From an uncultured Flavobacteriales bacterium (GTDB lineage Bacteria > Bacteroidota > Bacteroidia > Flavobacteriales > Flavobacteriaceae), in the NCBI GenBank assembly GCA_913020155.1, contig CAJWBA010000022.1, forward strand, positions 1-33,689: a stretch of 33,689 nucleotides of DNA, written 5' to 3'. Of the stretch, positions 8,155-16,520 are shown piece after piece (positions within the stretch are counted from its first letter, which is position 1; each line of letters begins with the position of its first letter). Below the pieces are notes generated by a model. That model was given only the letters and a program-made list of their open reading frames with translations, was not told where the DNA came from and searched no databases. The position numbers and the translations under genes were made by a program.

Positions 8155-9219
8155 ATGAAAAAACATAATTTTAGTGCGGGTCCTGCAGTATTACCTGCAT
8201 CGGTAATGAAAAAAGCATCAGAAGCTGTTATCGACTTCAACGGAATGGGTCTTTCTCTAATCGAAATATCGCACCGAAGTAAAGAGTTCATTGCTGTAAT
8301 GGAACGTGCTCAAGATTTAGCTTTAGAGCTCACAGATCTTAAGTCTAAAGGATACAAAGCCATGTTTCTTCAAGGAGGAGCAAGTATGCAATTTTTGATG
8401 ACTGCATATAATCTCTTGGAAACCAAAGCAGGTTACATAAATACTGGAGCATGGTCAACCAAAGCTATCAAAGAAGCAAAACTTTTTGGTGAAGTAGTTG
8501 AAGTTGCTTCATCGAAGGATTATAATTTCAATTACATTCCCAAAGGTTATACAATACCCTCAGACCTCGATTATCTTCATATTACCACAAACAATACTAT
8601 TTTTGGAACTCAATTTCAAGAAATTCCTCAAACGGATGTCCCTTTAATAGCAGACATGAGTTCCGATATTTTTTCTAGAAATATTGATTACTCCAAATTC
8701 GATCTCTTTTATGCTGGAGCTCAAAAAAATATGGGCCCCTCTGGAACAACCCTTGTAATTGTTAAAGAAGAGCTTCTTGCAAAAATCAGTCACACAATCC
8801 CCTCAATGATGAACTATAAAGTTCAATTGAAAAGCGACAGCATGTTCAACACTCCCCCTGTATTTCCCATTTACACTTCTATGCTTACCCTAGAATGGTT
8901 GCAAGAAAATGGTGGAATCAATCAAATTGAAAAACACAATAAGGCAAAAGCCAAATTAATATACAATGAAATAGATCAAAATTCAGCTTTTGAAGGTTTT
9001 GCTGCAAAGGGTGATCGCAGCCACATGAATGCAACATTCAATCTTGCCAAGGGTATTGACGGTTCTGTATTTGATGACTTATGGAACGAGGCTAATATCA
9101 GCGGGCTTAAAGGTCATCGATCCGTTGGTGGATACCGAGCATCCATATATAATGCCCTACCCCTAGAAAGTGTAAGCCTTTTGGTTGACATAATGAAAAA
9201 ATTTGAACAAACTTTATAA
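8155..9219 (+). CDS. serC: phosphoserine aminotransferase
   Basis: SerC converts 3-phosphohydroxypyruvate and glutamate to phosphoserine, the second step of serine synthesis, and can serve the matching step of pyridoxal phosphate synthesis. From the ATG at 8155 the product is 354 residues with the typical start MKKHNFSAGPAVLP; the frame is open upstream to 8119 but the additional 12 residues do not match the family. Visible hallmarks are FLQGGASMQF (72-81), the TNNTIFGTQ segment (145-153), IADMSSDIFSR (166-175) and the PLP lysine K191 in YAGAQKNMGPSG. The C-terminal HRSVGGYRASIYNA is also standard. The serA start follows 9 bases after the stop, so the two genes are an operon. Confidence 0.97.
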   Translation: MKKHNFSAGPAVLPASVMKKASEAVIDFNGMGLSLIEISHRSKEFIAVMERAQDLALELTDLKSKGYKAMFLQGGASMQFLMTAYNLLETKAGYINTGAWSTKAIKEAKLFGEVVEVASSKDYNFNYIPKGYTIPSDLDYLHITTNNTIFGTQFQEIPQTDVPLIADMSSDIFSRNIDYSKFDLFYAGAQKNMGPSGTTLVIVKEELLAKISHTIPSMMNYKVQLKSDSMFNTPPVFPIYTSMLTLEWLQENGGINQIEKHNKAKAKLIYNEIDQNSAFEGFAAKGDRSHMNATFNLAKGIDGSVFDDLWNEANISGLKGHRSVGGYRASIYNALPLESVSLLVDIMKKFEQTL

Positions 9220-9228
9220 TTGAATTAT

Positions 9229-10179
9229 ATGAAAGTACTAGCAAACGACGGAATATCTCAAACGGGAATTTATGCACTCCAGACCAACGGTTATGAAGTG
9301 ATCACGACCAATGTAGCTCAAGAACAATTAATTTCTTTCATCAACGAAAATGAGATTACCGTTTTACTGGTGAGAAGCGCAACCACAGCTCGAAAAGAAT
9401 TGATCGATTCATGTCCCAACCTTAAGATTATCGGAAGAGGTGGGGTTGGAATGGACAACATTGACGTTGAATATGCTCGTGAAAAAGGTTTAAAAGTAAT
9501 TAATACCCCTGCAGCCTCCTCTGCTTCCGTTGCTGAATTAGTATTTGCCCATCTCTATGGAGGAGTTCGTTTTCTGTACGACTCAAACCGCAACATGCCC
9601 CTAGAAGGAGAAACCAATTTCAAAGGATTAAAAAAAGCATATTCAAAAGGCGTAGAACTAAGAGGAAAAACCATTGGGATAATTGGCTTTGGTAGGATTG
9701 GACAAGAAGTTGCTAAAATTGCCCTTGGAGTTGGAATGCGAGTTATTGCTGCCGACAAATTTATGGAGGCTGCAACCATAAATATTCAACTTTTTAACGG
9801 TCAGTCATTGGCTGTGAAGGTTAAAATTCAATCACAAGAATCCTTACTTACAGAATCTGACTTCATAAGTTTACATGTACCAGCACAAAAAGATTATGTT
9901 ATTGGTGCAAAAGAATTTAGTCAAATGAAAGACGGAGTTGCAATAGTAAATGCTGCTCGTGGAGGATTAATTGATGAAGTTGAATTACTTAAAAATTTAG
10001 AAAGTGGAAAATTAGCATTTGCTGGCTTAGACACTTTTGAGGAGGAACCAAAACCTGCCATGCAAGTACTGATGCATTCAAAAGTATCTCTAACCCCACA
10101 TATTGGTGCAGCTACAGGGGAAGCTCAAGACAGAATTGGAAAAGAACTAGCACAACAAATTCATGAGATTCTCGCTTAA
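9229..10179 (+). CDS. serA: D-3-phosphoglycerate dehydrogenase-type D-2-hydroxyacid dehydrogenase
   Basis: The 316-residue product has the D-2-hydroxyacid dehydrogenase layout: a substrate domain (GRGGVGMDNID at 69-79), a Rossmann fold with GFGRIG (153-158) and acidic D176 favouring NAD, and the catalytic Arg-Glu-His set R244 (NAARGGLIDE), E273 and H291 (LTPHIGAAT). Directly after serC, it most likely oxidises 3-phosphoglycerate to supply SerC's substrate. It lacks the C-terminal ACT domain that gives serine feedback inhibition in longer enzymes, and has a short additional hairpin at about 180-200 seen in Bacteroidota members. I start it at the ATG at 9229; a TTG at 9220 in frame would add only three residues. 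The stop overlaps the next start by one base. Confidence 0.92.
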   Translation: MKVLANDGISQTGIYALQTNGYEVITTNVAQEQLISFINENEITVLLVRSATTARKELIDSCPNLKIIGRGGVGMDNIDVEYAREKGLKVINTPAASSASVAELVFAHLYGGVRFLYDSNRNMPLEGETNFKGLKKAYSKGVELRGKTIGIIGFGRIGQEVAKIALGVGMRVIAADKFMEAATINIQLFNGQSLAVKVKIQSQESLLTESDFISLHVPAQKDYVIGAKEFSQMKDGVAIVNAARGGLIDEVELLKNLESGKLAFAGLDTFEEEPKPAMQVLMHSKVSLTPHIGAATGEAQDRIGKELAQQIHEILA

Positions 10180-10511
10180 TGGGCTATTTTTCTAGTTTAA
10201 AAATTAAATGGAAAGTAAAGTCAAATTTTCAACTCTTTATTATAATTGTTGTATTTGCCGTTACTGGTTCATCCTCCGTTCAGGTTGCAAAACCGCTAAT
10301 GGATTTCCTTGGAATTCACCACACTAGTTTTGAAAGTCTTTTTTTAGGATCTTTCATTTATTGGATCATTAGAGTCCTTGTTGTATTTCCAATTTATCAG
10401 ATACTCCTTCTCTTTTTTGGAATACTTTTTTTCCAGTTTAAATTCTTTTGGAATTTTGAAAAAAAAATACTGAGCCGTATGGGCTTTAAACGTTTCTTTA
10501 AAGATTCTTAG
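10179..10511 (+). CDS. small membrane protein behind serA (probable DUF6787 family)
   Basis: This 110-residue protein has a basic N-terminus ([12 protein letters not shown]), a first membrane segment at about 19-36 ([19 protein letters not shown]) and a second at about 60-85 ([20 protein letters not shown]), then a basic, aromatic tail ([20 protein letters not shown]). The start ATG overlaps the serA stop by one base, so it is translationally coupled to the serine genes. I recall this position behind serA as a conserved flavobacterial arrangement annotated as DUF6787, but I cannot verify the number here. No function is known; a link to serine metabolism rests only on the coupling. Its stop codon overlaps the folE stop codon from the other strand by four bases. 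Confidence 0.85.
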   Translation: MGYFSSLKIKWKVKSNFQLFIIIVVFAVTGSSSVQVAKPLMDFLGIHHTSFESLFLGSFIYWIIRVLVVFPIYQILLLFFGILFFQFKFFWNFEKKILSRMGFKRFFKDS

Positions 10512-11104
10512 GACAAACTAGAATGAATAAGTTTTAGAAATTCATTTCTTGTGTCTGTTTCCCTAAAAGCTCCTCTAAAACCTGATGTGGTAGTAGTAGA
10601 ATTCTGTTTTTGTACGCCACGCATCATCATGCACAAATGAGAAGCCTCAATAACTACTGCTACACCTTGTGGATTAAGTGTTTCGTAAATACAATCTAAA
10701 ACCTGTTCTGTCATGCGCTCTTGAACTTGCAAGCGCCTTGCAAAAACATCGATAACCCTCGGTATTTTACTCAATCCTACGATGTGATTATTCGGGATGT
10801 AAGCAATATGGGCCTTCCCAAAAAATGGAAGCATGTGATGTTCGCAAAGAGAATAAAATTCAATGTCTTTTACAATTACCATTTCATTATAATCTTCTTT
10901 AAACATTGCGCTTTCTAAAATTTGTTTAGGGTCCATCTCATATCCGCTTGTTAAAAACTTCATGGCCTTGGACACACGTTCAGGAGTTTTGACAAGTCCC
11001 TCTCGCTCAATATTTTCTCCTAAAAGACTAATAATTTCAGAAAAATTTGTTTTTAATTCTGTAGTCAAAGATGTGTTTTCTATGTTAAAATTTTCGTTGA
11101 TCAT
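10508..11104 (-). CDS. folE: GTP cyclohydrolase I
   Basis: FolE converts GTP to 7,8-dihydroneopterin triphosphate, the first step toward folate and related pterins. The 198-residue product carries all signature parts: zinc ligands C87 ([15 protein letters not shown]), H90 and C158 ([14 protein letters not shown]), the segment [19 protein letters not shown], and the C-terminal [11 protein letters not shown]. Length is normal for the bacterial enzyme (about 190-220). The start ATG at 11104 overlaps the msrA stop by four bases (ATGA), so translation is probably coupled to msrA. The 3' end overlaps the converging membrane-protein gene by four bases. Confidence 0.97.
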   Translation of the reverse strand: MINENFNIENTSLTTELKTNFSEIISLLGENIEREGLVKTPERVSKAMKFLTSGYEMDPKQILESAMFKEDYNEMVIVKDIEFYSLCEHHMLPFFGKAHIAYIPNNHIVGLSKIPRVIDVFARRLQVQERMTEQVLDCIYETLNPQGVAVVIEASHLCMMMRGVQKQNSTTTTSGFRGAFRETDTRNEFLKLIHSSLS

Positions 11105-11640
11105 AAATTTTTTAAAAGGTGTAAATAGTTTTGTTTTAATTTTTTAATTTTTGGGCTAATCACAAAAGAACAATAAGACTGTTCGCTGTGATCATTGTAA
11201 TAATTATAATGTTCCTCCTCTGCATTGTAAAAAGGCATTTCCGCCAATAAATCAGTAACTATTGGATTTTCAAAAGTAGTTTTTTGAAGTTCTGAAATCA
11301 ATTTTTCAGCAATTAACTTTTGTTCGTTGTTAACATAAAAAACCGAAGAACGGTATTGAGTTCCAACATCGCTACCTTGGCGGTTAAGGGTTGTGGGATC
11401 ATGAGTAGCAAAAAAAACAGTTAAAAGGGTACGATAAGAAATTATTTGAGGATCAAAAACAACCTTTACACCTTCAGCATGTCCAGTTCTTCCAGAACAA
11501 ACTTCTCTGTATGCAGGATTTTTAACAGTACCTCCAATGTAACCGGAGGTTAGTGCTTCAACTCCTTTTAGACGTTGAAAAACTGCTTCAGTACACCAAA
11601 AACAACCTCCAGCTACGTATGCTGTTTCCAAAGAATTCAT
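11101..11640 (-). CDS. msrA: peptide-methionine (S)-S-oxide reductase MsrA
   Basis: MsrA repairs methionine S-sulfoxide in oxidised proteins. The 179-residue product shows the family signature near its start: [12 protein letters not shown], with C13 as catalytic Cys and C16 next to it, followed by [21 protein letters not shown] and the conserved [20 protein letters not shown]. The C-terminal [13 protein letters not shown] gives another Cys that may resolve the disulfide. No signal peptide is present, so it is cytoplasmic. It is the first gene of an msrA-folE pair with a four-base overlap. The upstream region toward the LolD-like gene (11641-11743) is AT-rich and holds only seven-of-eight matches to a -7 box. 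Confidence 0.96.
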   Translation of the reverse strand: MNSLETAYVAGGCFWCTEAVFQRLKGVEALTSGYIGGTVKNPAYREVCSGRTGHAEGVKVVFDPQIISYRTLLTVFFATHDPTTLNRQGSDVGTQYRSSVFYVNNEQKLIAEKLISELQKTTFENPIVTDLLAEMPFYNAEEEHYNYYNDHSEQSYCSFVISPKIKKLKQNYLHLLKNL

Positions 11641-11743
11641 AAATTTGATTTTATTATTAAAAGGTAAACATAAAATTATTAAAAATAAAAAATAGCTTAA
11701 ATTTTTTAAAGAAAAAGAGATTAAATAGTAATTTGTAGTCCTT

Positions 11744-12415
11744 ATGAAAAAACTGATTGTTGCGAAAAATATTCATAAAAAATTAGGAGACTTGAACATC
11801 CTAAAAAACATTGATTTAGAAATTAATTCTGGAGAAATCATAGCTATTGTAGGACCATCTGGAGCTGGAAAAACAACACTTTTACAAATTCTAGGAACAT
11901 TATCTCGTCCAGATAAGTCTTCTGATGTTTCAATTCAAATCAATAACACAAATATTTTGAAATTAAAAGAAAACGAATTGTCTGAGTTTCGGAATAAAGA
12001 ACTGGGCTTTATTTTTCAATTTCATGAATTACTCCCAGAATTCAATGCCCTTGAAAACGTTATGATTCCAGCATTCATAAAAGGGATTGAGCGAAAAAAA
12101 GCAGAATTACGAGCTACAGAGCTTTTAAATCAGCTGGGATTAAAAGATAGATTAAATCACAAACCTAACGAATTGTCAGGAGGCGAACAACAACGTGTTG
12201 CGGTAGCCCGTGCACTGATGAATGACCCCAAAATCATTTTTGCAGATGAACCCAGTGGAAATTTAGACACTGCATCAGCAGAGCAACTCCATCAACTCTT
12301 TTTTAAACTAAGAGATCAATTTGGTCACACTTTTGTCATTGTAACCCATAACCAAGAGTTAGCCAATAAAGCAGATCGTAAAATTGAATTGGTCGATGGT
12401 AAAATTTTAGAATAA
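11744..12415 (+). CDS. lolD: ABC transporter ATP-binding protein, LolD-like
   Basis: The 223-residue protein is a single ABC ATPase: Walker [10 protein letters not shown] (37-45), the Q-loop in [18 protein letters not shown], signature [15 protein letters not shown] and Walker B plus D-loop [12 protein letters not shown]. The sequence around the Q-loop and EPSGNLD is typical of the LolD/MacB/FtsE group that powers lipoprotein release or other mechanotransmission transporters rather than importers. No permease gene lies beside it, which is usual for lolD in Bacteroidota, where the LolCE part sits elsewhere. LolD is the best name, but a MacB-type partner is possible. The TIGR02757 gene begins with the base after its stop codon. 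Confidence 0.85.
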   Translation: MKKLIVAKNIHKKLGDLNILKNIDLEINSGEIIAIVGPSGAGKTTLLQILGTLSRPDKSSDVSIQINNTNILKLKENELSEFRNKELGFIFQFHELLPEFNALENVMIPAFIKGIERKKAELRATELLNQLGLKDRLNHKPNELSGGEQQRVAVARALMNDPKIIFADEPSGNLDTASAEQLHQLFFKLRDQFGHTFVIVTHNQELANKADRKIELVDGKILE

Positions 12416-13180
12416 ATGGAATTTAATGAGCTTAAAGAGTTTTTGGATCTCAAAGCTGATTACTATCAGTCTCAAGAATTTATAAAAGCAGATCCAATTC
12501 AAATTCCCCATCGGTTTTCTAAGAAAGAAGATATCGAAATTGCTGGGTTTTTAGCAGCAACTATTGCTTGGGGAAATAGAAACAGCATCATTAAAAGTGC
12601 TAACAAGATAATGGGGTTGATGGAAGAAGCCCCGCACGACTTTGTACTCAGTCATCAACCCAAAGACCTCAATAGATTCAATGTTTTTGTACACAGAACC
12701 TTCAATGCAGATGATCTCAAATATTTTGTGCAAGCCCTTCAAAATATTTACATAGTTCATGGGGGGATTGAAAGTTTATTAGGGGAACTAGCTTCAACAA
12801 TGCCCTTACAAATATCTTTACACCACTTTAAAAAAACTTTTTTTGAACTTCCCCATCAAGCTCGAACACAAAAGCATTTGGCAGATCCTCTGAAAGGTTC
12901 TGCCGCCAAGCGCATCAATATGTATTTAAGATGGATGGTCCGTTCCAATACTTCTGGAGTTGACTTCGGATTATGGAAGTCTATTCACCCCAGACAACTT
13001 TCATGCCCATTAGATGTTCATACAGGATATGTTGCAAGAAAATTAGGAATACTTAAAAGAAATCAAAACGATGCAAAAGCAGTGTCAGAACTTAACCAAA
13101 CGCTTCAACTCATGGATTATGAAGACCCCGTAAAGTATGATTTTGCCCTTTTTGGCTTAGGAGCTTTTGAAAAATTTTAA
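12416..13180 (+). CDS. TIGR02757 (DUF2400) family protein
   Basis: The 254-residue soluble protein matches the TIGR02757 family: KEDIEIAGFLAATIAWGNR (about 35-53), then an all-alpha middle, SAAKRINMYLRWMVRSN and SVDFGLW-like text (here SGVDFGLWKSIHPRQL), and LSCPLDVHTGYVARKLGIL near the C-terminus. The family is conserved in Bacteroidota and some other bacteria, and has a weak resemblance to helix-hairpin-helix DNA glycosylases in its C-terminal half (the LDVHTGYVAR stretch looks like the VDTHVxRV of glycosylases). That resemblance is my observation and is not proof of activity. The start codon abuts the lolD-like stop, so the two are coupled. Function unknown. Confidence 0.87.
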   Translation: MEFNELKEFLDLKADYYQSQEFIKADPIQIPHRFSKKEDIEIAGFLAATIAWGNRNSIIKSANKIMGLMEEAPHDFVLSHQPKDLNRFNVFVHRTFNADDLKYFVQALQNIYIVHGGIESLLGELASTMPLQISLHHFKKTFFELPHQARTQKHLADPLKGSAAKRINMYLRWMVRSNTSGVDFGLWKSIHPRQLSCPLDVHTGYVARKLGILKRNQNDAKAVSELNQTLQLMDYEDPVKYDFALFGLGAFEKF

Positions 13181-13221
13181 AGCTCTTTAAATTTAATTCA
13201 TTAAGATTGCCTTTTGTTTTG

Positions 13222-13229
13222 TACTTTTG
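13222..13229 (+). promoter_or_regulatory. candidate -7 promoter element (TACTTTTG) before the dihydroorotase-like gene
   Basis: TACTTTTG fits TAnnTTTG 30 bases before the ATG at 13260. A second match, TACATTTG (13252-13259), abuts the ATG and would place transcription start inside the gene, so the first is preferred. No good -33 box is seen for it. Confidence 0.3.
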
Positions 13230-13259
13230 TAATAAGAATTGGTTTTTGTTTTACATTTG

Positions 13260-14510
13260 ATGAAAATACTCCTAAAAAATGCGACTTTTATTGACCCAAA
13301 AAGCGCATTCCATTTCTCTTCCAAAGACATTTTAATACAAGATGGTATCATTTCAGTAATAGATGACGAAATCATTGACGACGAGGCTAAAATAATATCC
13401 TATTCCAACCTCCATATTTCCAGAGGGTGGTTTGACAGCAGTGTTTGCTTTGGAGAACCAGGTTATGAGGAACGGGAAACTCTCAAAAATGGTTTGAAAA
13501 CAGCTGGATTAAGTGGGTTTAGTCAAATTGCCTTAAATCCAAACAACAATCCAATTACCGACAATCAAACCGCAGTGGGGTATTTGAAAAATGCCTCTTC
13601 CAAATCGGCGACTCAAATTTATCCAATAGCATCATTTTCAAAAAATCAAGAAGGTAATCAATTAACAGAATTGTATGATTTAAAACAAAATGGAGCAATT
13701 GCCTTTGGGGATTTTAAAAAACCCATCGAAAATACCGAACTTTTTAAAATCGCTTTACTTTATACTCAACGTTTCAAAGGTTTAATCATATCTCACCCCT
13801 CCGACAGCAGTTTAGGAAATAATGGAGGAGTTAATGAAGGTGTGGTAAGTACCAAAAATGGGATGTTAGGATCCCCTGCCCTCAGTGAAGTTTTACAAGT
13901 TCAACGAGATATTGCAGTTTTAGAATACACAGGAGGACATCTGCATATTCCTTATTTATCTTGTTATCAATCACTAGAACTTATTCGTAAAGCCAAAAAA
14001 AAAGGGCTTAAGATTAGTTGCAGTGTGGCGTTAGCAAATCTATTGTTTACCGAAGATCAGCTAAATGATTTTGACACCTCTTTCAAACTTGAGCCACCCC
14101 TCAGAACTGAAACAGACCGAACAGCTCTTAGACAGGGCGTAATTGATGGTACAATTGATTTAGTAACATCAAACCATGAACCCTTGAACATTGAATTAAA
14201 GCATTTAGAATTTGAGTATGCCGCAACAGGAACCTTGGGCCTAGAAGCTATGTTTGGAGTTCTTTCTACTTTATTTCCAACTGAAAAGGTAATTTCTATT
14301 CTTACTAAAGGAAAAAACATATTTAACATCGAAAATAGTCCTATGGAAGTAGGACAAAAAGCTAATATTACTTTATTCAATCCAAACGGAAACGATATTT
14401 TTAAGGAAGAACACATCATTTCAACTTCAAAGAATTGTGCGTTTATTGATTTTCCAACCCTAGGGATTGTTTATGGAGTCATAAACAACGCTCAGACCAT
14501 ACTTAAATGA
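13260..14510 (+). CDS. dihydroorotase-family protein lacking the active-site metal ligands
   Basis: The 416-residue product is a full-length amidohydrolase of the dihydroorotase type: an N-terminal composite sheet (LLKNATFIDPKSAF), the barrel with GEPGYEERET and ISHPSD, the segment GGHLHIPYLS, and the C-terminal TLGLEAMFGVLS and GQKANITLFNP. In active enzymes the first strand reads DxHxHxRxPG; here it is DSSVCFGEPG (59-68), so both His ligands and the substrate-binding Arg are replaced (S61, C63, G65). The late catalytic Asp of TDHAPH is also lost (SNHEP, N305). It is probably a pseudo-enzyme or has another activity. Inactive dihydroorotase partners of aspartate transcarbamoylase are known in Pseudomonas; a similar scaffold role is inference. 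The start at 13260 is preferred over an upstream in-frame codon at 13239. The esterase gene overlaps its end by four bases. Confidence 0.88.
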   Translation: MKILLKNATFIDPKSAFHFSSKDILIQDGIISVIDDEIIDDEAKIISYSNLHISRGWFDSSVCFGEPGYEERETLKNGLKTAGLSGFSQIALNPNNNPITDNQTAVGYLKNASSKSATQIYPIASFSKNQEGNQLTELYDLKQNGAIAFGDFKKPIENTELFKIALLYTQRFKGLIISHPSDSSLGNNGGVNEGVVSTKNGMLGSPALSEVLQVQRDIAVLEYTGGHLHIPYLSCYQSLELIRKAKKKGLKISCSVALANLLFTEDQLNDFDTSFKLEPPLRTETDRTALRQGVIDGTIDLVTSNHEPLNIELKHLEFEYAATGTLGLEAMFGVLSTLFPTEKVISILTKGKNIFNIENSPMEVGQKANITLFNPNGNDIFKEEHIISTSKNCAFIDFPTLGIVYGVINNAQTILK

Positions 14511-15160
14511 ATATAGACACCTCTCAAGTTCTCAAATTTCTTCACCAAAAACCAGAAGAAAACAATCCAAATTCTCCCGTATTATTCTTGTTTCATGGAT
14601 ATGGGAGCAATGAAGAAGATTTATTCTCATTTGCTCGATATTTACCAAAAGAATATAACATAATTGCCTTACGTGCACCAATTGTTTTGGGAAAAGGCAG
14701 TTATGCATGGTACACCATTACTTTTGATCAAGATATGAATAAGTGGTCGAATGATGAGGAAGGAATTCAATCCAGAGATTTAATACTATACAACATCAAG
14801 TACCACCTAAGTCGAATCAACTCATCTAGAGAGCAAGTTGATCTTTTAGGCTTTAGTCAAGGTGCGATTCTAAGTTGGGCATTGGGGCTAACTTATCCAA
14901 AATACATTCAGAAAATTATTGCACTCAGTGGTTTCTTTAACCCAAATTTAGTGAAGGAGACACAGGACAGTAAAGCACATCTAAACTGTTTTAGCTCACA
15001 TGGCATAATTGATCCCGTAATTCCAGTTAGCCATACCAGAAAAGGGATTGATCTACTCAAAGAAAAAGTCGTAGCTCTGCACTACAAAGAATATGACGCA
15101 CCCCATACCATAAGTCAAGAAAATTTCCGTGATCTACTTGATTGGATAACTAAAAAATAG
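14507..15160 (+). CDS. alpha/beta hydrolase, phospholipase/carboxylesterase type
   Basis: The 217-residue cytoplasmic protein is an alpha/beta hydrolase of the YpfH/acyl-protein thioesterase-like group. Oxyanion and nucleophile regions are LFLFHGYGSNEED (26-38) and LGFSQGAILSW, with nucleophile S117. The acid is probably D169 (SHGIIDPVIPV) and the base H200 (DAPHTIS). RAPIVLGKGSYAWYTI fits the family's W-containing lid segment. It probably hydrolyses short esters; the natural substrate is unknown. Its ATG overlaps the end of the dihydroorotase-like gene by four bases (ATGA), so it is the last gene of the lolD-like operon. It converges with the next gene, with three bases between stops. Confidence 0.9.
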   Translation: MNIDTSQVLKFLHQKPEENNPNSPVLFLFHGYGSNEEDLFSFARYLPKEYNIIALRAPIVLGKGSYAWYTITFDQDMNKWSNDEEGIQSRDLILYNIKYHLSRINSSREQVDLLGFSQGAILSWALGLTYPKYIQKIIALSGFFNPNLVKETQDSKAHLNCFSSHGIIDPVIPVSHTRKGIDLLKEKVVALHYKEYDAPHTISQENFRDLLDWITKK

Positions 15161-15163
15161 ATT

Positions 15164-15655
15164 TTAATTTGTAGGATACAAAAAGTGATTGATTACGTCA
15201 AAAGTAACCTCTCCACTTGATTTTACTTGATATTGGACCATCAATTCTCCCCAAAAAGTTCCATCAGAAAAATCAGCAATCAGCCACTTTTGATTTAACA
15301 CTTTGACTTTATTGATCAGAAACTTCCCTCCTATTTCTGCATAAGGAACCAAAGAACCTTTTGGACCCAGAAGATTTGTTTCATAAACAGCTTCTTGTAT
15401 AAATGATGAATTAACTCTGAAGTCGAGATCATCAAAATATCCAATGGCTTCTTCATTGCTGTCTAATGAAAAATAAACATTGTCAAAAAAACGACGCTTT
15501 TCGACTTTCAACGAATCCTTAAGATTCGTAATTAGAGTTTGCTTTTTCTCTAATCTATCTTGTTGATCCAACATGATCTTGTTGCTGTTGACAATTTGAA
15601 AGATCAAAATCAAAGCAACAAAAGAAAATAAATAAATAAAAATGTTTTTTTTCAT
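15164..15655 (-). CDS. membrane-anchored protein of unknown function
   Basis: This 163-residue protein has one N-terminal hydrophobic segment (IFIYLFSFVALILIFQIV, about 5-22), a short coiled-coil-like stretch (about 28-55, QQDRLEKKQTLITNLKDSLK) and a soluble remainder with the motif GYFDDLDFRVNSS, then DFSDGTFWGELMVQYQV. The topology suggests an inner-membrane anchor with the bulk in the periplasm. I recognise it as a conserved flavobacterial hypothetical (sometimes labelled hydrolase in databases), but no catalytic motif is visible. The MBL-fold gene lies 26 bases upstream on the same strand, so they may share a transcript. It contains no cysteine. Confidence 0.75.
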   Translation of the reverse strand: MKKNIFIYLFSFVALILIFQIVNSNKIMLDQQDRLEKKQTLITNLKDSLKVEKRRFFDNVYFSLDSNEEAIGYFDDLDFRVNSSFIQEAVYETNLLGPKGSLVPYAEIGGKFLINKVKVLNQKWLIADFSDGTFWGELMVQYQVKSSGEVTFDVINHFLYPTN

Positions 15656-15681
15656 AGATATTAAAAAAATAGTAATAAATT

Positions 15682-16452
15682 TTATGTTGATATGATTTGT
15701 AAATTATCATAAGCTAAATGGACATTCCGGGGTAAATTGGCTTCAACTTCATCGTGAAAACCAAGCAAGTGGCTAATGTGAGTAAAATAGGTTTTCTTGG
15801 GTTTAATGCGTTCAACCATAGCTAATGCTTCCTCTAGGTTTAAATGAGATGGATGTGACTCGATGCGAAGAGCACTAAGAACCAAAACATCGAGATTATT
15901 AAATTTTTCGAATTCCTCATCTGCAATAGTTTTTACATCTGTCAAATATGCGAAATTTCCAAAACGATAACCCATAACCTCAAGTTGGTAATGCATAATC
16001 TTGATTGGAGTTATTTTAAGTTTTTCGAGTGTGAAATCATGTTCATGATCGATGACTGCTCTCAAGACAGATGGGGCGCCAGGATATTTATTCTTGTCAT
16101 TCATTATGTAAGAAAAACGTTTGTCTAAAGCGTCAAAAACTTCTTGATTAGCTATGAATTTTATTTTGCCCTGTCTAAAAAAAAATGGGCGAATATCATC
16201 CAAACCAGCAGTATGATCAGCATGTTCGTGCGTAAATAAAATTCCATTTAAATGTGGAATAGGGTTTTTCAAAAGCTGTTGTCTAAAATCGGGGCCACAG
16301 TCTATTACATAATAAAAAGATTTCCATGAGATTAATATCGAAACTCTTAACCTTTTATCTTTTGGGTTTTTACTCAAGCAAACTGGGTGTTTACTTCCTA
16401 TGATTGGAATCCCTTGTGATGTACCTGTTCCTAAAAAAGTAATTTTAAACAT
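15682..16452 (-). CDS. MBL-fold metallohydrolase, PhnP-like phosphodiesterase
   Basis: The 256-residue protein is a metallo-beta-lactamase-fold hydrolase. It begins with FLGTGTSQGIPIIGS, then RVSILI and DCGPDFRQQLL, the metal motif THEHADHTAGLDDIRPFF (H75, H77, D79, H80), the later ligand in YLTDVK and a final THISHLLGFHDEV. The GTGTSQGIP start and the HADHTxGLDD pattern are typical of the PhnP/phosphoribosyl 1,2-cyclic phosphate phosphodiesterase group, related to RNase Z. No phosphonate genes are present, so a general cyclic phosphodiesterase role is more likely than phosphonate breakdown. There is no signal peptide. It diverges from the 481-residue gene with 68 bases between starts. Confidence 0.92.
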   Translation of the reverse strand: MFKITFLGTGTSQGIPIIGSKHPVCLSKNPKDKRLRVSILISWKSFYYVIDCGPDFRQQLLKNPIPHLNGILFTHEHADHTAGLDDIRPFFFRQGKIKFIANQEVFDALDKRFSYIMNDKNKYPGAPSVLRAVIDHEHDFTLEKLKITPIKIMHYQLEVMGYRFGNFAYLTDVKTIADEEFEKFNNLDVLVLSALRIESHPSHLNLEEALAMVERIKPKKTYFTHISHLLGFHDEVEANLPRNVHLAYDNLQIIST

Positions 16453-16469
16453 TATTTCAAAGATAAATA

Positions 16470-16503
16470 TTTGTCTTTAAAATAAACAAACTTTGTACAT
16501 TTG
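16470..16503 (+). promoter_or_regulatory. candidate promoter for the 481-residue unknown gene
   Basis: A -33 box TTTG (16470-16473) is followed after 22 bases by TACATTTG (16496-16503), matching the Bacteroidetes TTTG/TAnnTTTG pattern. Transcription would start near 16509, about 12 bases before the ATG at 16521. Confidence 0.4.
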
Positions 16504-16520
16504 TTAATTAAGATATTACT

